Shown here in pieces: positions 24,901-31,527 of a stretch of 64,000 bases of DNA. The translations under genes and the position numbers were made by a program. Position 1 is the first letter of the stretch; each line of letters starts with the position of its first letter. The stretch is from assembly GCF_000826545.1 (NCBI RefSeq), contig NZ_CDME01000008.1, positions 1,471,707-1,535,706 of the forward strand. Reading direction: 5' to 3'. The notes beneath the pieces are model-generated. The model saw only the letters and a list, made by a program, of their open reading frames with translations, did no database searches and had not been told where the DNA came from. Origin of the DNA: Kibdelosporangium sp. MJ126-NF4 (GTDB lineage Bacteria > Actinomycetota > Actinomycetes > Mycobacteriales > Pseudonocardiaceae).

Positions 24901-25073
24901 ACCGGCGCGATCTGCTTCGGGTTCACCGCACCCTGCGCCACCGGCGGCAGAGTCCGGGCATCCTGGGCGGTCACCGGTGCGCTCAGCACCACTGCCGGAA
25001 CGACGACCTGAACGAGAGACAGCAACACGGCGAACACCGTGCCGAGGACAATCCACGATCTGAGACGAGACAA
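18975..25073 (-). CDS. Giant secreted RHS/YD-repeat protein with PA14 domains
   Basis: About 2032 residues. A signal peptide (LGTVFAVLLSLVQVVVPAVV) leads into an N-terminal region, a PA14 domain at about residues 613-757 (AGTYQFAGVHDDGLKIWVNN) and a second PA14 at about 1128-1271 (AGNYTLRVLADDGIRMWLDD). Many YD repeats follow, ending in the RHS core motif ARPYSPLLGRFLSVDPVEGG and YDYVNGDPVNATDLDG near residue 1900. The last 130 residues form a variable tail rich in Trp, Gly and Arg (KAARWVGRGARWLGGKIW, WLAACIINGWINTRY). RHS cages typically enclose a C-terminal toxin. No immunity gene follows: the next gene is convergent. The start is taken as the TTG at 25073 (or 25076), behind GTAGGGGG, because upstream translation lacks protein character. 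Confidence 0.85.
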   Translation of the reverse strand: MSRLRSWIVLGTVFAVLLSLVQVVVPAVVLSAPVTAQDARTLPPVAQGAVNPKQIAPVADPKADFAPLATRGGSRFDPKRSKLVSRAMFSEEYLNPDGTRTVRQSTDPMNVRDAAGQWHPVDTGLVIKDGRAVPTRHPLAPSLATRGDDPALMSVDVDGKRVSLAMEQASDSRARVAGSKLDFADVRSDTDLTYEVTPSAVKETIKLKKPGASSWRFRLNTGGLTPSLAKDGSVQLTDGPGAVKLVMPPIETWDSAGDDTRPPAMTGGRYQLDRAGDGWTLTVAVDEAWLRDPKRVYPVMVDPTFSFGVVQSHSYRSDGYTCDNCGLRIGNSQSNGDSYNRSAFHFDYASLFGKTVVGARLDVTRNTGVVGSLKTWNADLFHATAFDFNGIGQHLGSALVGDVGSFSETTFTAFLRNAVDRRDPNAFFMLVGSETAGTWTYKNLAATLQVDTGSAPPAATLAGPADHSVLTTLSPTLAVNPVSDPDGDPVRYCFKVATGPDAKSGVVVDSGCLPTPTWTVPPGVLQDGVAYTWQATTTSGITTTAPPWVGHIKVDLRIGDHGPSPVDTLGPVTVNLANGNVTTQQSSPTFTTVGGSAGLTSTYNSQQTDPRGLRTSYFVDLSHNGIINDSQQPVLVRTEPQVNVDWANESPFSPALQPDWFVVRWEGFVQAPAAGTYQFAGVHDDGLKIWVNNTETYKVGGPSDVNWTEAKNVTLTAGQRVPIKVELAEATGWARLRLFARTTEGTVPEQIVPSSWLYTTDVPALPQGWTLSADLDGNGPGYTEAKVADQTIVLTDTSGAKHTWTKKSTGGYTPPEGEDGVLGLDTEGRVTLTEGSEVFQFRADGKLDTQSSVVDTRKPAALRYIYDGLPSRLREIKDPVSGRSHVLHYNRAGDDCYGPVPIPPGFDATPPPQMLCRISYWDGTESRLWYAGGLLRRFEDPGSEITDYAYGPAGQLSTVRDSLAADWVAVDPPKRNGNDTLTLVDYDVSGDKPKARTVTAPVPRPGEARPGRGYVYDPANRTSKVNVAGLNPASGFFSKVTYDDADRELVTTDATGRTTAKTWSVKDQELSSTDSAGRVSTTVYDHADRPVDKYGPAPASCFTGQVPTAACANTVPRSHTGYDENVNGLSVAYYENTTLAGAPKVHATGVGTPDGTLVSGWGTNPPPGLTGDIFSARFTGEIVFPAAGNYTLRVLADDGIRMWLDDQLVMDDWRHTEQAWRQAVVRSDGPGSVKRIRLDYFDDLGFAKLELHWVTPAGTQQIVPGSALRPRYGLTTSTVQSESDGVPEQRSVTNYGENGMDPAFGLATSTGSGGLLSRTDYETPGNGYLRSTRKTTPSGVATVYAHYGDAEARANPCVAGSPAVNQAGLAKLTTSAAPQSGPARVDEQVYDASGRIVAEATNGDWACTTYDVRDRTIRQTYPGNATISARTVNTSYAVNGDPLTTSVTDHVGAVVTTVDLLGRTVSYTDVHGTKTDTTYDQAGRATTVKTTPPNPADAPIVTVTGYDDAGRILSVKVGATVLSTATFDAAGELATVTYANGSSLKAFGRDTAGKTTSLTWRGSDGRETVAAVKRTRAGTVVDETLGGADARPNAPNYVYDDNGRLVEAYVTGHKYTYDFTSAAPAACPAGTRANAGSNTNRVRLLDATASGTAETGYCYDAADRVLATTGPNPVTGIQYDSHGNTTEYTVGGSVTRLGWDSSDRNLRASSTGADPAEVAYTRDATDRLVHRSATKGDDTAEVLYAYTGDGDASDLALGADKKVLAHTVSLPGGVLYTAAKGSSTWDHPSIRGDLVLTTDPAGKQVGELRTYGPFGEALQADGSVDPDNVPDNQPGQMDNGWLGQHQRPYEHAGALSIVQMGARPYSPLLGRFLSVDPVEGGSANDYDYVNGDPVNATDLDGRAWFIPVIIGCARYCKYVWRACARWCGKAARWVGRGARWLGGKIWQGVSSIGRKVGGWIGSGARWLGRKTSTAVTKGVKRGHLLWKYRAGWRIWLAACIINGWINTRYTTGHWGMLFTWLGGCLRGARFRG

Positions 25074-25076
25074 CAA

Positions 25077-25358
25077 ACGGCCCCCTACGGACAGGGCGCG
25101 GGCCGCGACACCTCCGCGCCACCGGAATCGGGCACACCGTGCCCAACGCCCATGCAAGTCCGGTCGACACATGGCCGGGAAGGTCGGGACAGACCGGGCC
25201 CGATCGGGACAACTCGGCCCACCCGAATGTCCAGGGCCCCGATGTCCCGATGCCGTCCCAGCCTCCGACGTCTCGCGTTCGAGGCGCCCGGCCCGGCGCA
25301 GGGAGGCGTGAAGTACTTGCTGCTGACAAGATGGGCGACTGGAAGCCCCACCGAGCCC
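25077..25358. other. Upstream region of the RHS gene
   Basis: No supported gene. Open frames here on both strands are GC-rich shadows without family similarity. This stretch must carry the RHS promoter but no confident -35/-10 pair stands out. It ends at the left target repeat of foldback element A. Confidence 0.45.
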
Positions 25359-25369
25359 CGTGCCCCGGG
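25359..25369. repeat. Left flanking direct repeat of foldback element A
   Basis: CGTGCCCCGGG abuts the left terminal repeat. CGTGCCCCCCC at 26199-26209 abuts the right one. Eight of 11 bases are identical, consistent with a slightly altered target-site duplication. Confidence 0.5.
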
Positions 25370-26198
25370 CAGGGGTTCCGTCAAGTCGGGAAGTCGGTCG
25401 TGTGTTGTGAGGTGGTGTGCGCGGGTTCCGGCTGGAAGACGGCCGCCGCACGCCAGAGCGCTAGAACGCGCGAGAGCGCAGGTGTGCCCCACGCGCGAAT
25501 GCGCAGGGGTGTGTGGTGTGCGCGCGCAATGCGCAGGGGTGTGGTTCGTGGGGTGTCCCTCCCGTATGGCCTGGGCGTAGCCATACCACGGCGTGTCGGG
25601 AGGTCGGCCTACGTAACTGGCGTGCGCGGCGTGAGGCGGTACCGATCTCCCGGCACGTCGTGGTTTCCTTTGGCAGGTCATACGGGAGGGGCGCCCCGCG
25701 CCCCCCACTCGACCCAGGAAATCACGTGGGCTGAGCCAACCGGGGCGAGAAACGAAGCTCTGTTTGTGTCCCCCTCTTGGAGGCCTGCCCGCCGGCGAGG
25801 CATCTCTTTTTCTTTTGTGCCAAGAAAAAAAGAAGGTCCTCGCCGGACGGCAGGCCTCCGAGAGGGGAACCAACCCGTGGTCTGTCCACCCGGTTGGCTG
25901 TGCTCACGTGATTTCCTGGGTCCAGTGGTAGAGAGGCGTGGTCGGTTCCCTCCCGTATGTCCTGCCGGAGGAAACCACGGCGTGCCGGGAGGTCGGTATC
26001 GCCTACGCTTGGGGTTGGGTCGCGTAGGCCGACCTCCCGACACGCCGTGGTATGGCTGCGCCCAGGCCATACGGGAGGAAACCAACCACGAACCCCACCC
26101 ATGCGCTTTGCGCGCAAGGCCTACTACGCCCTTGCCCCTTGCGCGCTTGCCGTTTTGCGCTTGCATTGCGCGCACAGCCCGACTTTGACGGAACCCTG
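25370..26198. mobile_element. Foldback (MITE-like) element A, 829 bp
   Basis: A gene-free long inverted repeat. Termini are CAGGGGTTCCGTCA at 25370-25383 and TGACGGAACCCTG at 26186-26198. Arms of roughly 400 bases pair nearly all along: 25558-25613 matches the complement of 26023-26078 at 55 of 56 positions; 25639-25685 pairs with about 25943-26000; and 25771-25800 pairs with 25838-25867 around an apex near 25819 (CTTTTTCTTTTG opposite AAGAAAAAAAGAAG). Within the arms, a module of about 50 bases (from CCCTCCCGTATG to a CGGGAGGTCGG-like end) occurs four times in alternating orientation. The many open frames across it are by-products of symmetry, not genes. A second copy lies at 44882-45970. 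The mobile nature is inferred from termini and flanking direct repeats; no transposase is encoded. Confidence 0.8.
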
Positions 26199-26209
26199 CG
26201 TGCCCCCCC
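26199..26209. repeat. Right flanking direct repeat of foldback element A
   Basis: CGTGCCCCCCC immediately follows the right terminal repeat and pairs with CGTGCCCCGGG at 25359-25369 as a likely target-site duplication. The following bases (CGGGGGA) make the original target a C-run/G-run dyad. Confidence 0.5.
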
Positions 26210-26720
26210 CGGGGGACAGATCTACTCGGCGGTGGTTACAACATCACGGTGTTCAAACAGAACGTCGGCACAGTCCATGTTGGCCTGTACCTCAACAGTC
26301 CCTTCGTCGAAGGAAGCGGGTGGAAATCCCAGATGGTCGGCGGCGACGTCGAGGCCCGTGCCATGTGTCTCAGAGGTCCTGAAGAAGGGATACGGGTCTT
26401 CTCTTTGAGCCGGACCGCTTCCTTCCGCAGCGCAGGTCACGCAGCCACTCGGGCGGGCTGGTCTGCGGCGCGCCCGCGCCCCGGCGTTGGCTCCGTTGTC
26501 AGGTCAGGTCGATGAAGGTCCAGGCGTCGACTCACGGATCACCACGCACAGCAATTGAGCACTCTCATGGAGTAGTGACAGTGTGGGCTGTTCGGCGTAG
26601 AACTGGAGGCCATATGGACCACAGGATGGACTGACGCACCTCTGGCGGGAATGGGGCATCGGCCGCTCTGCTCGTTCCGCACGTGGTCATCCATTCCTCC
26701 GGCGAATCGAGAGGTACCAC
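26210..26720 (+). pseudogene. Gap with a possible gene fragment next to element A
   Basis: From about 26226 the plus strand reads LLGGGYNITVFKQNVGTVHV and continues with protein-like GLYLNSPFVEGSGWKSQM and GGDVEARAMC up to about 26380, after which the frame deteriorates. There is no start codon with a ribosome site, so this may be the remnant of a gene cut by element A. Function unknown. The rest, 26440-26720, holds the promoter region of the next gene; nothing else is clear. Confidence 0.35.
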
Positions 26721-28136
26721 GTGCGTTTCCTTGCTTTTTCATCCGACACCAGGGCTGCACTCTTCCACAGGCGCCGCGGCGCTGCACTGGCTGTTCTGCT
26801 GGCCATCGTGGCAGGTCTGGTGGCTGCGGCACCATCAGCCGCGACTGCGCGGACGGCGGCCCCGCAACATCCGACGGCGTATGTGGTCAACTCCTCCAAG
26901 CAGGGCGTCGCGGCCATCGACACGGTCACCGGCACTGTCCTGGCCACCGTGGCATTGAACAAGAGTGCCAGCAGCGTCGCGGTCGCCCCGGACGGGGACC
27001 GTGCCTACGTCACGCTTGCCGACACCAAGGAGATCGCGGTGATTGACACGGCCAGCAACGCGGTCACCGACATCTTCGGCCTGGGTAGTCGTCCCAACGA
27101 CATCACGATCACCCCGGACGGGGCTTACGCCTACATCACGGACAACGGGGGCCGGGCGGTGCTGGTCCTGGACCTGGCCACCCACGCTCAGGTCGCCACC
27201 ATCCAGCTCGACGGCACTCCCCAAGCCCTCGCCGTCAACCCGTCCGGCACGGAGATCTACGTCCTCTGCTCCGGTCCCGCCGCGGTCCAGGTGATTGACA
27301 CCGCCACCCACACGATCACCGCGACCATCAACGGTATGAACTCGCTCAGGGACCTCGCCTTCGCGCCCGACGGTCGGTACGCCTACCTCGCAGACCGCGG
27401 CGCCGAGGCAATCCTGGTGGTCGACACCGCCACCCGCGCGGTGACCGCCACCGTCCCCGGCGTACGTCCCTTGGGCGTGGCCGTTTCTGCGGACGGTACC
27501 CACGCGTACGCGACCAACATCGCCGACAACACGGTCGCTGTCCTGGACACCGCCACTACCACGATCACCGCGGCCATTCCCGTCGGCCGCCTGCCCTGGG
27601 GGCTGGCGCTCACCCCGGACGGCCGCAACCTCTACGTCACCAACTACAGCGACAGCAGCGTCTCGGTCGTCGACACCGCCACCACCACCGTGACAGCCAC
27701 CCACACGGTGGGCAGTTCACCGATCAGCGTGGCCATCACCCCGATTCCGCCCACCGCAGACCTGGCCATCGACCTGACCGCAACCCCTGTTCCCGGTGTG
27801 AACGGCCGGATCGACTACACCCTCACCATCAGCAACCACGGCCCGGCCACAGTCGCCACCGGCTCCATCACCACCACGGTGTCCCGCCAGGCACAGGCCA
27901 CCAGCGCTGACTGCGCCACCGCCCCCGGGACCGTGACCTGCGCCGTGGCGAACCTGGCTCCCGGCACGAGCGTGCGACGGGCCTTCAGTCTGCCTGTCGC
28001 CGCGATCAGCTTGGGCACTCCCTACACCACCACCGCCACCCGCACCTCGTCCACTCCTGAAGACCCTGACGCAGGCAACGACTCGGCAAGCCGGACCTGC
28101 ACCGCCACCACGCCCCTCATCATCCGCTGCACCTGA
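26721..28136 (+). CDS. Secreted YVTN beta-propeller protein with C-terminal DUF11 domain
   Basis: A 471-residue exported protein. A signal peptide (residues 1-45) precedes seven YVTN-type blades (repeating A-Y-[VI]-[TV]-N...V[IL]D[TL]A[TS]...V...P.G.A.[TS]PDG..[AL]Y), about residues 50-345. The final 120 residues are a DUF11/CARDB-like beta-sandwich (DYTLTISNHGPATVATGSIT). Such proteins are cell-surface or S-layer-like and of unknown partner. The GTG at 26721 has GAGAGG upstream. It is convergent with the SUFU gene. Confidence 0.85.
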   Translation: MRFLAFSSDTRAALFHRRRGAALAVLLAIVAGLVAAAPSAATARTAAPQHPTAYVVNSSKQGVAAIDTVTGTVLATVALNKSASSVAVAPDGDRAYVTLADTKEIAVIDTASNAVTDIFGLGSRPNDITITPDGAYAYITDNGGRAVLVLDLATHAQVATIQLDGTPQALAVNPSGTEIYVLCSGPAAVQVIDTATHTITATINGMNSLRDLAFAPDGRYAYLADRGAEAILVVDTATRAVTATVPGVRPLGVAVSADGTHAYATNIADNTVAVLDTATTTITAAIPVGRLPWGLALTPDGRNLYVTNYSDSSVSVVDTATTTVTATHTVGSSPISVAITPIPPTADLAIDLTATPVPGVNGRIDYTLTISNHGPATVATGSITTTVSRQAQATSADCATAPGTVTCAVANLAPGTSVRRAFSLPVAAISLGTPYTTTATRTSSTPEDPDAGNDSASRTCTATTPLIIRCT

Positions 28137-28162
28137 CTGCCCCAGGGAAGGCAGGAGTCTGG

Positions 28163-28744
28163 TCATGCGACGTGTCGCCGGTTCGGATCGCAGACGTCGA
28201 TGGCGAGGGCCTCGAAGCGGGATTCGAGTGCGTCGCTCCCGTTCTCCCGCAGGTACTGATCTTCGTCGTCGGAGATGGGAACAGCCTGGAGGAAGGCGAC
28301 CGTCTTGTCGGGCAACTCCATGGTTTGGGGCAGGGTGCCCCACAGGAAGGGAGTGGTGAAGTACAGGTGCGGCAGTGATGTTGTGTTGTCGCACTGCCTG
28401 ATGACGTTCGGGAAGACATAACCGGGCGCGCAGAACCACTGATCGTTGATGACGCAGAACGCGGCTGTGGCGAGGACACGGTCGAAATAGTCCACATCGT
28501 TCTCGCACGCGATCAGGATCTCCAGGCGGCAGGGATACTCGGCGCCGTTCTGGATGAGCGGGAAGTCGGACAGACCCAGTGTGGCGTAGCTGTTGGTGCC
28601 TGGGACAGGTGAGTCCACGCGGGCCGCGACGAACGTCGAGCTGCGGTCGGCGTCGTCGTGGTAGCGAGTCACGTTCGGTTGCCCCTCGAACGCCTCGGCC
28701 ACCATCCGAGCGATGGCGCGGTTCGACTCGGATGCCCTGCCCAT
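28163..28744 (-). CDS. Suppressor-of-fused (SUFU) domain protein
   Basis: A 193-residue soluble protein of the bacterial SUFU family. Seen motifs are NSYATLGLSDFP, RLEILIACEN, LYFTTPFLWGTLPQTM and FLQAVPISDDEDQYLRENGSDALE, the last being the characteristic C-terminal acidic/aromatic segment. Bacterial SUFU proteins are repeatedly found as immunity proteins of polymorphic toxin systems. Here the nearest candidate toxin is the RHS protein 3 kb downstream on the same strand, but a foldback element and an opposite-strand gene lie between them, so a functional link is only a hypothesis. Confidence 0.85.
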   Translation of the reverse strand: MGRASESNRAIARMVAEAFEGQPNVTRYHDDADRSSTFVAARVDSPVPGTNSYATLGLSDFPLIQNGAEYPCRLEILIACENDVDYFDRVLATAAFCVINDQWFCAPGYVFPNVIRQCDNTTSLPHLYFTTPFLWGTLPQTMELPDKTVAFLQAVPISDDEDQYLRENGSDALESRFEALAIDVCDPNRRHVA

Positions 28745-28779
28745 GTGCGTGTCGACTCCTGTCTTCGCTCACAGCGTTT

Positions 28780-29577
28780 TCAGCGGTGTTCCTCAGCCCA
28801 CGGGAGCAGCTTGCGTTCCAGGTGGACGAGTCCGTAGAACAGCGCGATGCTCATCACGCCGAGCAGGGCCATTGCCGCGAACGCCAGCGCGGTGTTCACG
28901 GTCGCGCCTGACTGGATGATGATGAAGCCGAGTCCGGCCGCGGAGCCGGGCATGAACTCCGCGATCACCGCGCCGACCACGGCGAGGGAGATCGCCACCT
29001 TCAACCCGACGAAGATCTGGGGCAACGCGTGCAGGAGGCGCAGCTTGAAGAACTCCTGCCGTCGTGAGCAGTCGAGCGACCGCATCAGCTCGACCAGTTC
29101 GGTCGGCGTTGCCTTCATGCCGGACGCGGTCGAGATGACCACCGGGAAGAAGGCCACCAGGAACACCATGACGACCTTCGGCGCGATGCCGTCGATGCCC
29201 AGCCAGATCACCAGCAGCGGAGCGATGGCGACCTTGGGGAAGGCGTTCAGCGCGACCAGCAGCGGGTAGATCGTGCGCTCCAGGACGGTCGAGCTCACGA
29301 TGAGCAGCGCGATCGGGACGCCGACCACGATCGACAGTGCGAATCCCTCGACGGCCTCGAGCAGGGTGATCCCGCTGTGTTCGAGCAGCAGGCCGGGGAA
29401 CTCGCTGAACGCCGCCGCCACGTCGACGGGGCTCGGCAGTTTGTAGTCCTCGATCGAGAAGACGACAGTGACCAGCCACCACAGGGCGATCAGGCCGAGC
29501 AGCCCGCTGACCGGCAGCACGATTCGGGTGATCCGCCCGGTCTTCGCCGCGTGTCGGGCGTCGGTTCCGAGGCTCAT
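28780..29577 (-). CDS. ABC transporter permease (SsuC/TauC/ThiX type)
   Basis: A 265-residue inner-membrane protein with six predicted helices and the EAA loop (about residues 160-195: ASGMKATPTELVELMRSLDC...LRLLHALPQIFVGLK). It belongs to the nitrate/sulfonate/taurine/pyrimidine-precursor importer group. It overlaps the ATPase gene by ATGA and forms the last gene of the importer operon. The operon is divergent from a catabolic operon, so it probably imports that pathway's substrate. Confidence 0.9.
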   Translation of the reverse strand: MSLGTDARHAAKTGRITRIVLPVSGLLGLIALWWLVTVVFSIEDYKLPSPVDVAAAFSEFPGLLLEHSGITLLEAVEGFALSIVVGVPIALLIVSSTVLERTIYPLLVALNAFPKVAIAPLLVIWLGIDGIAPKVVMVFLVAFFPVVISTASGMKATPTELVELMRSLDCSRRQEFFKLRLLHALPQIFVGLKVAISLAVVGAVIAEFMPGSAAGLGFIIIQSGATVNTALAFAAMALLGVMSIALFYGLVHLERKLLPWAEEHR

Positions 29578-30344
29578 CCGGCTGCCTCCCCGCCTGGCGT
29601 GGTGAGCAGTTCGTGTAGCTCACCGCTGATCGTGGCTGCCTCGGCGGCGTGCGTGTTGTGTCCGAGGGTGCGTGGTCTGGGAATGCCGACGTCGACGATC
29701 TTGTGCAGTCGGCCGGGGCGCGGGGTGAGCACCACGACCCGGTCGGCGAGCATGACGGCCTCCGGAATGGAGTGTGTGACGAACACGATCGTTGTCGCGT
29801 GTTCCAGGTAGATACGTTGCAGTTCGGCGGAAAGCTCGGTGCGGGTCAGTGCGTCGAGCGCGGAGAACGGCTCGTCCATGAGCATGACTTTGGGGTTGTG
29901 GATGAGTGACCGGCACAGCGACACCCGTTGTTGCATGCCGCCGGACAGCTCGTGCGGCAACCGTTTCGCGAATCCCCGCAGGCCGACCAGTTCCAGCAGC
30001 TCGTGTGCGCGGTCGGTGTGGTGCTTGCGGTCGAGGCCGAACACCTCGACCGGAAGCATGACGTTGGACAGCACCGACCGCCACGGCAGCAACGCCGGGC
30101 GCTGGAAGGTGAACGACACGTCGCGGCGGGGCCTGGTCACCGGCTGGCCCGCGACGAGTATCCGACCGGACGTCGGGGCCAGCAACCCGGCGATCAGGCG
30201 CAGCAAAGTGGACTTGCCGCACCCGGAGCGTCCGATCACCGCGACGAACTCGTTCTCGGCGACTTCGAGGTCGATGCCGTCCAGGGCCCGTACCGGCTCG
30301 GCTCGGCCGACGAACACCTGCGACACGCGCTCCACGACGATCAT
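29574..30344 (-). CDS. ABC transporter ATP-binding protein
   Basis: A 256-residue nucleotide-binding subunit with Walker A GRSGCGKS (about residue 40), Q-loop, signature LSGGMQQR, Walker B VMLMDEPFSALD and the switch His in VTHS. It is of the TauB/SsuB/NrtD class. It begins two bases after the binding-protein stop and overlaps the permease start by four bases. Confidence 0.93.
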   Translation of the reverse strand: MIVVERVSQVFVGRAEPVRALDGIDLEVAENEFVAVIGRSGCGKSTLLRLIAGLLAPTSGRILVAGQPVTRPRRDVSFTFQRPALLPWRSVLSNVMLPVEVFGLDRKHHTDRAHELLELVGLRGFAKRLPHELSGGMQQRVSLCRSLIHNPKVMLMDEPFSALDALTRTELSAELQRIYLEHATTIVFVTHSIPEAVMLADRVVVLTPRPGRLHKIVDVGIPRPRTLGHNTHAAEAATISGELHELLTTPGGEAAG

Positions 30345-30346
30345 GG

Positions 30347-31354
30347 TCAGGACTTCGGGGCCAGCGCGAAGTCGGCGGCGCCTGCCGGGGTCAGTGCGCT
30401 CGCGGGAATCGCGCCGGCCTCGGTGAGCAGGTGGATGATCTTCTCGACCCGTTTCTCCTCAAGGGCGCCGAGCGGACCGGTGAAACCGTCGGGTTTGGCG
30501 AAGGGAGCCATCAGCCGCATCTCCGCCGCGGCCACCCCAGGGTCCTGTGTCGGCTGGTGTTTCCTGAGAATCCGGCCGAGCTCGTCCGGGTGGTCGAGGG
30601 AGTACCGCAGTCCCTTGAGCAACGCGCCGCTGAACTTCCGCACCAGATCGGGATTCTTGGCGGCCAGGTCCTTCGACGTGACCAGTACGTTGCCGTACAG
30701 GTCGGGCAGCAGTTCGCCGTACGGCAGCACGACGGCCTTGCGGTTGCGGGCCGCCGCTTCGATGAGCGGCTTGCCGACGACGAACTGGCCGATCCCGTCG
30801 ACCTGTCCCGCGACGAGCAACTGTGGCAGGTTGGGCGGCGGTGACGGCACCCATTGGACCTTGCTCGCGTCGATACCGGCAGCCTTGGCATACATCGGGA
30901 ACATCACCTGGTTCGTCGAGCCCGGCTGGTCACCGATCTTCTTGCCGACCAGGTCCGCTGGTTTGCCGATCCCGTTGCCGTCGAGCGACATGATCGCCGC
31001 GACCGTGCGCTGGTGTATCGCGGCCACCGCGGTGACGGGGAGCTTCTCCCTCGTCATGGTGATCATGGACGCGGTCGAGTCGGCGATCCCGAACTGCGCG
31101 GTACCGGCGGCGACCAGCTTGAGCACGTCGACCGTGCCGGTGCCCGGCTTGATCGTGGTGTTCACGCCCGCTTCGGCGAAGAAACCCTTCTCCTGCGCGA
31201 CAAACGCGTAGGCGTCCCGGCCGAAGGTGTTGAACGACGTGAGGTAGGTGACGTTGGTGCCCTGGCCGTTGCCCGCGGGCTTGTCGCCGGTGCCACAGGC
31301 GACGAGTGCCGTCATGGTGATGACGGCGAGACCAACCTGACGCAAGGACGACAT
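30347..31354 (-). CDS. ABC transporter substrate-binding lipoprotein (NMT1/THI5-like)
   Basis: A 335-residue lipoprotein (MSSLRQVGLAVITMTALVACG, lipobox LVAC) with the NMT1/SsuA-like periplasmic fold: AYAFVAQEKGFFAEAGVNTTIK, then AGTAQFGIADSTASM and VGKKIGDQPGSTNQVMFP. The family binds aromatic or heterocyclic compounds, sulfonates and thiamine precursors. The ATG at 31354 follows AAGGGGGACG. It is the first gene of the importer and is divergent from the catabolic operon, sharing a 173-base control region. Confidence 0.9.
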   Translation of the reverse strand: MSSLRQVGLAVITMTALVACGTGDKPAGNGQGTNVTYLTSFNTFGRDAYAFVAQEKGFFAEAGVNTTIKPGTGTVDVLKLVAAGTAQFGIADSTASMITMTREKLPVTAVAAIHQRTVAAIMSLDGNGIGKPADLVGKKIGDQPGSTNQVMFPMYAKAAGIDASKVQWVPSPPPNLPQLLVAGQVDGIGQFVVGKPLIEAAARNRKAVVLPYGELLPDLYGNVLVTSKDLAAKNPDLVRKFSGALLKGLRYSLDHPDELGRILRKHQPTQDPGVAAAEMRLMAPFAKPDGFTGPLGALEEKRVEKIIHLLTEAGAIPASALTPAGAADFALAPKS

Positions 31355-31437
31355 CAGCGTCCCCCTTTCGGACTTTCAATCCAACATCAGGCATCGCCAC
31401 GGGTCAATGATCCGCGTCGAGCACGTCCGGGAACTCC

Positions 31438-31468
31438 TTGACAGTACGGGCGAAGGGACGACGATCAT
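31438..31468 (+). promoter_or_regulatory. Candidate promoter of the catabolic operon
   Basis: A perfect TTGACA at 31438-31443 has only a weak -10 partner (GATCAT at 31463-31468, 19-base spacing). It lies 60-90 bases before the first operon gene. Confidence 0.35.
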
Positions 31469-31527
31469 GGCAACACGGTTCGACGCGGTGAGGAGCGACC
31501 ATGGCGGCACGACTGGGAGGAACCGCG

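Noticed and set aside
25370..26198. Many long open frames on both strands of foldback element A as genes
   Set aside because: They occur symmetrically on both strands because the DNA is palindromic, lack ribosome sites and family motifs, and recur in element B only as far as the repeat does.
28136..28163. Terminator between the convergent YVTN and SUFU genes
   Set aside because: Only a 5-bp stem (CTGCC/GGCAG) is present, too weak to support.
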